DNA from: Chitinophaga pinensis | Lineage (GTDB): Bacteria; Bacteroidota; Bacteroidia; Flavobacteriales_D; Crocinitomicaceae | Assembly (NCBI GenBank): GCA_945868555.1 | Contig: CAMBMC010000133.1 | Location: 1-6,754, forward strand | DNA: 6,754 nt | Direction of reading: 5' to 3' | Part shown: positions 1 through 4,722 of the stretch, piece by piece | How positions within the stretch are numbered: the first letter of the stretch is position 1 | Layout: every line of letters begins with the position of its first letter | The notes under the pieces: model-generated | Databases searched by the model: none | Seen by the model: only the letters and a program-made list of their open reading frames with translations | Told to the model about the DNA's origin: nothing | Translations under genes and position numbers: made by a program

Positions 1-1
1 A

Positions 2-334
2 GCACCTGAAGGAGCTGATATTACAACGATGAAGGGACTAAAGGCGAGCATACATTTGTTTAAGCCCATCAATTTCCTTTTCCCTTTTCTTGCCCATGCC
101 TTGGGCGTATTGATTTCAAGCTTTTTGGCGACAAAATTTTTAAAGAAAAATCAAATCGCGATGGTTGCTGGAATCGTTGTGTTAAATTTCATTGGTGGAT
201 TGATGATGGTCATCGAATTACCAGGTGCACCGCTGTGGTTTGACTTAACGGATCTTATTTTGGCCTATGCCCCAATGGGGTATCTAGGTTGGGTTTTGGC
301 AGGAAAGAAAAACACCTGGGGAACGAGTAAATAG
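2..334 (+). CDS. Small multi-pass membrane protein, 5'-truncated by the window edge
   Basis: The frame is open from base 2 and reads APEGADITT before the Met at 29, so the true start most likely lies left of the window and the ATG at 29 is internal. The visible 110 residues end at a TAG at 332-334. Three hydrophobic stretches are seen: around residues 24-44 (counting from base 2; rich in F/L/A/G, with FLFPFLAHALG), about 52-74, and about 85-101 (LILAYAPMGYLGWVLAG). The end is a short charged tail. This looks like a small inner-membrane protein. The motifs GAD-x-TT-x3-LKA and FLFPFLAHALG recall a conserved family of hypothetical proteins in Bacteroidota with no assigned function; that is from memory. 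It lies 19 bp upstream of the pseudouridine synthase gene and may be cotranscribed with it. No function is proposed. Confidence 0.72.
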   Translation, partial: APEGADITTMKGLKASIHLFKPINFLFPFLAHALGVLISSFLATKFLKKNQIAMVAGIVVLNFIGGLMMVIELPGAPLWFDLTDLILAYAPMGYLGWVLAGKKNTWGTSK

Positions 335-353
335 TCACCGACACATTTTACCA

Positions 354-2045
354 ATGGAAAATTCAATTCAGTTGAAAGCCCCTCATTTTATTCCATTGAG
401 AAGCGAATTTCAGGAAACTGAACTACCAACTCAATTGTCCTACCCATTCTACTATGAGCCACACCCACTCGCCCTGTTGGCGGCTGGAGAATTGAAAGCA
501 TACTTAGAACATCAACAAGATTGGACCCATAACTTTGGATTCGAAGGGCAAGACAAAGCCACAGCGATTGGAAAAATGTTTGGTGTTTTGGTCGTAAAAA
601 ATTCATTTGGTCAACTTGGTTACCTCGCTGCCTTTTCAGGTAAATTGGCAGAAAGCAATCAGTTTGACGTCTTCGTCCCTCCCGTCTTTGATACACTTGC
701 AGAAGAAGGATTTTACAAACAAGGTGAAGCGCTGAACAATGAGACGAATGCGAAATTGCTTGAATGCGAAACCAACCCAATATATCTTGCATTGCTCGAA
801 GAGCGAAAAAGAACAATTACACAAGCTACATCTGAAATTGAAGGACTGAAAACGCTCATTCGTCAAGGAAAAAAAGAACGCAAAATCATCCGCACATCAC
901 TTACTGAAAGTGCGACAGACCATCTGGAAATTCTGGAAAATTTGAGGCGAGAAAGCATCAAAGAGCAATACACCTTAAAAGATGTGAAATCTTTATTTGA
1001 TGGATCTTTAAAAACCATTGAAGAGAAAATTGGAAAGCATGAGCGGATCATTTCTGCGTTAAAAGAAGAACGAAAAACCCGTTCGTCTGCATTGCAACAG
1101 CAAATTTTCACGCAGTATTCCTTTTTGAATGCACGAAAAGAATCAAAAAGTTTAGGGGAAATTTTTAGCAGTGCTTCTTTTGCGACTCCGCCCGCAGGTG
1201 CTGGTGAATGTGCAGCACCAAAACTCTTTCATTATGCATTTAGCCACAACCTTCAACCCATTGCGTTGGCAGAATTTTGGTGGGGACAATCGCCCAAAGG
1301 CGAAGTGCGCGTTCATGGCCAGTACTACCCTGCTTGCAGGGGAAAATGCGAACCAATTCTCGGACACATGCTCACAGGACTTGAGGTGGAATCAAACCCC
1401 ATGTTGCTTAATCCTGCAGAAGGAAAATATCTGAAAATTGTCTTTGAGGATGAGTCCATCATCATCATCAATAAACCCGCTGAATTTTTATCTGTACCAG
1501 GAAAATCAATTGATGACTCCGTATATAGTCGAATTCGAGACATGTATCCAGAAGCCGATGGACCTTTGTTGGTGCACCGTCTAGATATGTCAACCTCAGG
1601 CATTCTGCTCGTGGCAAAAAATCGTGAGGCACATCGAAAACTTCAAGATCAGTTCATCCGACGAAAAGTGAGCAAGCGATACGTGGCCTTGCTGAATGGA
1701 ATTGTTGAAAAAGACGAAGGAAGCATTGATTTACCGCTGCGCGTCGATTTGGATGATCGTCCACGTCAAATGGTCTGCAACACCTATGGAAAAAGTGCTC
1801 GAACGAACTACACAGTCATCGAACGAGTGAACGGAAAAACGCGGGTATACTTCTACCCTGTTACCGGACGAACACACCAACTTCGTGTGCATTCAGCGCA
1901 TTCTTTAGGTCTGAATTGTCCAATTGTTGGCGACGATTTGTACGGATTGCGCGACGAACGTCTCTGTCTACATGCCGAAAGTCTGACAATCAAGCATCCA
2001 AAGACTAGAGAAATGATGACCTTTCAGGTTGATCCTGAATTCTAA
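354..2045 (+). CDS. RluA-family RNA pseudouridine synthase with long N-terminal extension
   Basis: Predicted to isomerise specific uridines in structured RNA (rRNA or tRNA) to pseudouridine in the cytoplasm. The catalytic domain is roughly residues 355-560. It shows the motif I region EDESIIIINKPAEFLSVPG (365-383), the signature HRLD-x2-TSG with catalytic Asp411, and GRTHQLRVH (505-513). The protein has 563 residues, about twice a core RluA/RluC/RluD catalytic domain. The N-terminal half has a globular part (1-145), a charged helical stretch likely to form a coiled coil (about 149-250), and a Cys-containing block with Cys286, Cys328 and Cys332 (ECAAPK, then PACRGKC). No S4 domain is evident. 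Long RluA-like proteins of this layout occur in Bacteroidota and some gammaproteobacteria, from memory, so the extension is probably a family trait and not a recent fusion. The RNA target cannot be told from sequence. The ATG at 354 follows the previous stop by 19 bp; no clear Shine-Dalgarno is present. Confidence 0.93.
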   Translation: MENSIQLKAPHFIPLRSEFQETELPTQLSYPFYYEPHPLALLAAGELKAYLEHQQDWTHNFGFEGQDKATAIGKMFGVLVVKNSFGQLGYLAAFSGKLAESNQFDVFVPPVFDTLAEEGFYKQGEALNNETNAKLLECETNPIYLALLEERKRTITQATSEIEGLKTLIRQGKKERKIIRTSLTESATDHLEILENLRRESIKEQYTLKDVKSLFDGSLKTIEEKIGKHERIISALKEERKTRSSALQQQIFTQYSFLNARKESKSLGEIFSSASFATPPAGAGECAAPKLFHYAFSHNLQPIALAEFWWGQSPKGEVRVHGQYYPACRGKCEPILGHMLTGLEVESNPMLLNPAEGKYLKIVFEDESIIIINKPAEFLSVPGKSIDDSVYSRIRDMYPEADGPLLVHRLDMSTSGILLVAKNREAHRKLQDQFIRRKVSKRYVALLNGIVEKDEGSIDLPLRVDLDDRPRQMVCNTYGKSARTNYTVIERVNGKTRVYFYPVTGRTHQLRVHSAHSLGLNCPIVGDDLYGLRDERLCLHAESLTIKHPKTREMMTFQVDPEF

Positions 2046-2055
2046 TATCTAGAAC

Positions 2056-2865
2056 ATGGAAGAGGCAATTAACTACCAATCCTTGAACCGTCAGTCATGG
2101 AACTTACGCACGCAAGCACATTGGAAAGGAGAATTTTATGATGTCCCAGGATTTATCGAAGGGAAGGAAGTTTTGAAGTCCATCGAACTGGATCTCTTGG
2201 GAGATCTGTCAGGAAAGAAAATCTTGCATTTGCAATGTCATTTTGGGCAAGACAGCATCGCATTGGCGCGTCATGGAGCCGTCGTTACGGGTATTGATCT
2301 ATCTGACCAGGCCATTTCGAAAGCGAAGGAACTCAATCATACCTGTGGACAAGACGTTCATTTCATCTGCTGCGACATCTATGATTTGCCAAATCAATTG
2401 AACGAAACCTTCGACATTGTTTTCACCTCCTATGGCACGATAGGTTGGCTTCCCGACCTCGACAAATGGGCGAATGTGATCCAACACTTTCTTAAACCGG
2501 GTGGTCAATTTATTTTTGCTGATTTTCATCCTTCCGTATGGATGTTTGACGATGACTTCAAAGAAGTGAGCTACAACTACTTCAACGACGGACCAATCGT
2601 TGAAACTCAAACGGGAACCTATGGCGATAAGTCCGCCGATTTTAGCACAACCTATGTGATGTGGAACCATGGCGTAGCTGAAATCTTCAATGCTTTGACA
2701 AAGGCGAAGTTGCGGATTGAAGTTATACAAGAATTTGACTATTCCCCTTACGATTGTTTTCGTCACACCGAAGAATTTGAACCGGGAAAGTTTCGGATCA
2801 AGCATCTAGAGAACAGAATTCCAATGGTGCTTGCATTGAGGGCGATGAAGCCAGAGGCTTTTTAA
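2056..2865 (+). CDS. Class I SAM-dependent methyltransferase
   Basis: A 269-residue methyltransferase with a Rossmann-like fold that would transfer a methyl group from S-adenosylmethionine; the substrate is unknown. SAM-binding motif I is LHLQCHFGQD (57-66), a variant of the usual LDLGCGxG. The acidic residue ending strand beta2 is Asp81 in VTGIDLS. The next motif is CCDIYDLP with Asp107. The post-motif FDIVFTSYGTIGWLPDL and the LKPGGQFIFADFHP segment follow. The C-terminal third (about 155-269) has aromatic and acidic residues typical of a substrate-binding insertion in this group. The start is the ATG 10 bp after the pseudouridine synthase stop, which suggests translational coupling in an operon. 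An RNA- or ribosome-related substrate would fit the neighbour but is only a guess. The 3' end runs into a hairpin and a repeat array, and the TAA sits in a T-rich tract. Confidence 0.87.
   Translation: MEEAINYQSLNRQSWNLRTQAHWKGEFYDVPGFIEGKEVLKSIELDLLGDLSGKKILHLQCHFGQDSIALARHGAVVTGIDLSDQAISKAKELNHTCGQDVHFICCDIYDLPNQLNETFDIVFTSYGTIGWLPDLDKWANVIQHFLKPGGQFIFADFHPSVWMFDDDFKEVSYNYFNDGPIVETQTGTYGDKSADFSTTYVMWNHGVAEIFNALTKAKLRIEVIQEFDYSPYDCFRHTEEFEPGKFRIKHLENRIPMVLALRAMKPEAF
2848..2863 (+). terminator. Weak candidate intrinsic terminator overlapping the methyltransferase stop
   Basis: AAGCC (2848-2852), loop AGA, GGCTT (2856-2860), then TTT running into the TAA stop. The stem is only 5 bp and the T run (2859-2863) is shared with its 3' arm. 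It is placed where the upstream operon should end, but it is short, so this is tentative. Confidence 0.3.
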
Positions 2866-2946
2866 AATTTGTTGCTGCGCAATTTAAAATTTGATGACTG
2901 CGTCAATTTGGAATTTGATCCCTTCGGGAATTTGATGCTTCAATTA
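2864..2946. repeat. Tandem array of small hairpins, about 24-bp period
   Basis: Three and a half imperfect units each read AATTTG(A), then a 4-bp stem, a 3-nt loop, the complementary stem and then ATTT/TTT. Stems and loops seen: TTGC-TGC-GCAA (2872-2882), TGAC-TGC-GTCA (2895-2905) and TCCC-TTC-GGGA (2919-2929). The last unit has TTGA-TGCT-TCAA (2932-2943). The AATTT blocks at 2881, 2905 and 2929 are spaced exactly 24 bp. Flanking sequence is constant while the stem bases change in a paired manner. Function unknown. Confidence 0.7.
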
Positions 2947-2969
2947 ATATCACCAGTCCTCCCCCTTAA

Positions 2970-2987
2970 TCCCCCTCCATCGGGGGA
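2970..2987. repeat. C/G-rich palindrome (TCCCCC-loop-GGGGGA)
   Basis: A perfect 6-bp inverted repeat, TCCCCC (2970-2975) and GGGGGA (2982-2987), with a 6-nt loop TCCATC. It is preceded by another C run (2961-2965). It lacks a following T tract on the plus strand, so it is not a standard intrinsic terminator. Similar CCCCC/GGGGG elements are dispersed in many Bacteroidota intergenic regions, from memory. Confidence 0.6.
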
Positions 2988-3053
2988 AACAGTATATTTG
3001 TCAACTCAAATAAACAACGAGTCTTTTGTCCTTTCGCGCAGCAGTCCATTGTA

Positions 3054-3147
3054 CTTCGAAGCTCATAGAGCGTAGGAGTTGTCTCTTCAATTCTTCATTT
3101 TTAATCTTTCATTTTTAATTCTTTAGTCCTTCGAAGCTCGAAGAGCG
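3054..3147 (+). repeat. Pair of 19-bp direct repeats
   Basis: CTTCGAAGCTCATAGAGCG at 3054-3072 recurs at 3129-3147 with two substitutions (AT to GA), 75 bp apart. Each copy contains the palindrome CTTCGAAG; the second copy can also pair CTTCG with CGAAG. An AT-rich repeat lies between the copies. The second copy runs into a 7-bp tandem repeat, AGCGAAG/AGCGAAA/AGCGAAA, at 3144-3164. Confidence 0.65.
3094..3120 (-). repeat. AT-rich dispersed repeat, inverted relative to the copy after arsC
   Basis: TTCATTTTTAAT occurs twice with a 14-bp period (3094-3105 and 3108-3119). The reverse complement of 3094-3120 matches 4686-4712 at 25 of 27 positions. The pair brackets arsR, the DUF6428 gene and arsC. 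Low complexity limits the weight of the match. Confidence 0.6.
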
Positions 3148-3167
3148 AAGAGCGAAAAGCGAAAAAG

Positions 3168-3200
3168 TTATCTTAAAATCATTTAAATATCGTAATATTG
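3168..3200 (+). promoter_or_regulatory. Candidate arsR operon promoter
   Basis: TAATATTG at 3193-3200 differs by one base from the Bacteroidota -7 consensus TAnnTTTG. A weak -33-like TTA lies at 3168-3170, 22 bp upstream. Initiation would fall near 3207, giving a leader of roughly 16 nt before the ATG at 3223. The -7 box lies wholly within the ArsR palindrome, which fits repression by occlusion. The weak -33 element keeps confidence low. Confidence 0.42.
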
Positions 3201-3205
3201 CGATA
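3188..3205. promoter_or_regulatory. ArsR operator palindrome
   Basis: TATCGTAAT / ATTGCGATA is an 18-bp imperfect palindrome in which 8 of 9 base pairs match across the centre (3196/3197). It ends 17 bp before the arsR start. The TATCG-N8-CGATA form is of the size and symmetry bound by dimeric ArsR/SmtB winged-helix repressors, which usually autoregulate their operon. It is the only strong palindrome immediately upstream of the gene. Confidence 0.75.
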
Positions 3206-3222
3206 GATTATCAATCACGGAC

Positions 3223-3555
3223 ATGGGAGCATCAAAATCAGAACAATTTACAAGCGAACAAAACGACATTTCACAGTTGTTTAAGGCCTTTGGACATCCT
3301 GCCAGAATTGCCATAATACAGCATTTAATGAATACAAAATCATGTATTTGCAATGATTTAGTGGGTACCTTGCCCTTATCGCAAGCGACAATTTCACAGC
3401 ACTTGAGGGAGCTGAAAGATGCTGAAATTATTAAAGGCACCATCGAGGGGACCTCCGTCTGTTATTGCTTGAATTTAAAAGTGTTTGAAACAATGATCAA
3501 CACCTTACAAGCATTCAAAGAGTTGGATCAGAAAAACACGAAAGACTGCTGTTAA
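3223..3555 (+). CDS. arsR: ArsR/SmtB-family arsenic-responsive repressor
   Basis: A 110-residue dimeric winged helix-turn-helix repressor expected to hold the operon off and release DNA on binding As(III). The fold is visible: LFKAFGHPARIAIIQHL (19-35), a helix carrying SCICNDLV (40-47), the recognition region LSQATISQHLRELKDAEII (52-70), and the wing KGTIEGTSVCYCLN (71-84). Cys41 and Cys43 correspond in position to the CVC motif in the alpha3 site of classical ArsR proteins. Two more Cys pairs, Cys80/Cys82 in the wing and Cys109/Cys110 at the extreme C-terminus, could supply a third thiolate or a different site. The ATG lies 17 bp after an operator palindrome. The next gene starts 27 bp downstream on the same strand. 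The effector could in principle be another thiophilic metal, but arsC and acr3 downstream argue for arsenite. Confidence 0.94.
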   Translation: MGASKSEQFTSEQNDISQLFKAFGHPARIAIIQHLMNTKSCICNDLVGTLPLSQATISQHLRELKDAEIIKGTIEGTSVCYCLNLKVFETMINTLQAFKELDQKNTKDCC

Positions 3556-3582
3556 TTTAAATACACCCAAATACAAAGAGAT

Positions 3583-4047
3583 ATGAAACTATCAACACTC
3601 AAAGCCGCCTTGACGCAGTGCACAGAAATCAGATTTATTTTACCAAATGGAAGCTTTGTTTCACCCCATTTTCACGTGACAGAAGTTGGACGAATCTCCA
3701 AGCATTTTATCGATTGTGGTGGTATTGAACGCACTGAACAAACGATTAATTTTCAGTTGTTTGAAGCGGAAGATTTCGACCATCGTTTGTCGGCTGAGAA
3801 GCTCCTGTCCATCATTCAGCTTTCTGAAAACAAAATTGGCTTGCCTGATTCAGAAATCGAGGTGGAATACCAAGAAGGAACGATTGCAAAATATGGTTTG
3901 GATTTCAATGGCGCAAATTTTCTTTTGACCGAAAAAAGAACCGCATGTCTTGCAGAAGATCAGTGCGGTATCCCGAAGAAAAAAGTTGAATTGAAAACCA
4001 TTGGCTCCGCAAATTCAAGCTGCACACCGGGCAGTGGATGCTGTTAA
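3583..4047 (+). CDS. DUF6428 family protein, arsenic-cluster accessory
   Basis: A 154-residue soluble protein matching, from memory, the DUF6428 family commonly found between arsR and the reductase gene in Bacteroidota arsenic clusters. The diagnostic block is FILPNGSFVSPHFHVTEVGR (18-37) followed by KHFIDCGG (40-47). It carries His29, His31, Glu34 and Cys45, which could form a metal or metalloid site; this is inference. The C-terminal third adds C122-x5-C128 and C147-x5-C153-C154, ending in GSGCC. No signal peptide or membrane segment is present. Biochemical function is unknown; arsenite binding, delivery to Acr3 or redox help to the reductase are all possible from context. The start ATG follows AAAGAGAT, a purine-rich stretch that may help initiation. 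The downstream gene begins 10 bp after the stop, consistent with an operon. Confidence 0.85.
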   Translation: MKLSTLKAALTQCTEIRFILPNGSFVSPHFHVTEVGRISKHFIDCGGIERTEQTINFQLFEAEDFDHRLSAEKLLSIIQLSENKIGLPDSEIEVEYQEGTIAKYGLDFNGANFLLTEKRTACLAEDQCGIPKKKVELKTIGSANSSCTPGSGCC

Positions 4048-4057
4048 ATGATTACCT

Positions 4058-4684
4058 ATGCTCTACCCTACAATTCAATCCATCTGCGCCCAAATCAATT
4101 CTGAATTTGACCTCATCACGGCAGACAGAAAAGTTTTGTTAGTGAAAATTTCGGACTACATTCAACAAAAATTGGATTCGGGTCTGCCCGCCAACCTAAT
4201 GTATGTATGCACCCACAATTCTCGAAGAAGCCAATTCGGACAGATTTGGGCGGCTGTTGCAGCAAATTACTACAACATCACCAATACGCAAACCTTTTCA
4301 GCAGGAACAGAAGCTACCGCGTTTCATCCCAACGCCATCGCTGCTCTTCGCGAAATTGGGTTTGCTGTCGTTCAAGAAAATGAAAACAAAAACCCAATAT
4401 ATTCGGTTAAATTTGGATCGCCAACAGATTATGTAACCTGTTTTTCAAAAACAGTGAATGATCTTTCTAATCCTCAAAGCGAATTTGCAGCCATCATGAC
4501 CTGTTCAGATGCAGATGAAAATTGTCCTTTTATTCCAGGTGTCGAATTGCGCATAGGAACGACCTACGAAGACCCAAAAGCATTTGATGGTACAGCTTTT
4601 CAAAACGAAAAATACATCGAAAGATCCTTCGAGATTGCGAGAGAATGCCTTTATGTTTTTTCGAAATTGAAAATTGAAAATTGA
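4058..4684 (+). CDS. arsC: LMW-PTPase-fold arsenate reductase with thioredoxin-type Cys relay
   Basis: Predicted to reduce arsenate to arsenite in the cytoplasm. The phosphatase-type P-loop is C-x5-R: CTHNSRRS, with nucleophile Cys51 and Arg57. The acid/base Asp lies in YEDPKAF (Asp172-Pro173). The segment CSDADENCP places Cys149 and Cys156 seven residues apart, the same spacing as Cys82/Cys89 of the thioredoxin-coupled ArsC of S. aureus pI258, whose nucleophile is Cys10. This argues for an arsenate reductase and against a protein tyrosine phosphatase, the name such proteins often receive. At 208 residues it is longer than the roughly 130-residue pI258 type: about 45 extra N-terminal residues precede the first strand (LMYVC). 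The start is 10 bp after the DUF6428 stop. The last residues, KLKIEN, are encoded by an AT-rich repeat, so the C-terminus may be repeat-derived. Confidence 0.9.
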   Translation: MLYPTIQSICAQINSEFDLITADRKVLLVKISDYIQQKLDSGLPANLMYVCTHNSRRSQFGQIWAAVAANYYNITNTQTFSAGTEATAFHPNAIAALREIGFAVVQENENKNPIYSVKFGSPTDYVTCFSKTVNDLSNPQSEFAAIMTCSDADENCPFIPGVELRIGTTYEDPKAFDGTAFQNEKYIERSFEIARECLYVFSKLKIEN

Positions 4685-4712
4685 AAATTAAAAATGAAAA
4701 ATTAAAAATAAA
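4663..4712 (+). repeat. AT-rich repeat spanning the arsC stop codon
   Basis: A tandem of GAAAATT-type words (GAAATT, then GAAAATT three times at 4669-4690, then AAAAATGAAAAATTAAAAAT) runs from the last seven arsC codons across the TGA at 4682-4684 to about 10 bp before acr3. Its second half (4686-4712) is a near-inverted copy of 3094-3120. It occupies most of the arsC-acr3 gap of 38 bp. No T tract or hairpin is apparent, so transcription probably continues into acr3. Confidence 0.65.
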
Positions 4713-4722
4713 GCACTAAACC

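Larger units (their letters stand above)
2866..3222. other. Repeat-rich intergenic region between two operons
   Basis: These 357 bp hold no convincing gene. The one plus-strand reading frame (2869-3075) reads straight through palindromic repeats, has a proline/serine-rich low-complexity sequence and has no recognisable domain. In order the region holds a 24-bp-period hairpin array, a C/G-rich palindrome, two copies of a 19-bp element separated by an AT-rich repeat, a 7-bp tandem repeat, and finally the arsR promoter/operator. The region separates the RNA-modification genes from the arsenic operon and may mark an insertion boundary; no transposase or target-site duplication was seen. Confidence 0.8.

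Noticed and set aside
388..816. Minus-strand open frame of 142 codons
   Set aside because: Antisense to the pseudouridine synthase N-terminal half; composition rich in Phe, Arg and Cys as expected from a shadow frame.
1171..1434. Plus-strand open frame of 87 codons, considered as a frameshift fragment
   Set aside because: It overlaps the intact pseudouridine synthase in another frame and shows no continuation of its motifs, so there is no frameshift.
2299..2805. Minus-strand open frame of 168 codons
   Set aside because: It lies fully antisense to the methyltransferase, whose SAM motifs are clear; the antisense product has no recognisable motif.
2982..2999. Terminator at the C/G palindrome on the plus strand
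   Set aside because: The stem is followed by AACAGTATATTTG, with no uridine tract.
2869..3075. Plus-strand open frame of 68 codons after the methyltransferase
   Set aside because: It translates straight through the hairpin array and the C/G palindrome, has no domain or sensible composition, and begins inside the repeat 4 bp after the preceding stop.
3085..3164. Possible CRISPR-like array from repeated TTCATTTTTAAT and TTCGAAGCTC words
   Set aside because: Repeats are short, differ in type and have no regular spacer length or adjacent cas genes.
3183..3443. Minus-strand open frame across the arsR promoter
   Set aside because: Antisense to arsR and spanning its operator; no homology recognised and no start context.
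4686..4722. Separate promoter for acr3 in the AT-rich repeat
   Set aside because: The AT-rich words give no convincing TAnnTTTG with an upstream TTG at proper spacing, and the gap is only 38 bp in a clear operon.
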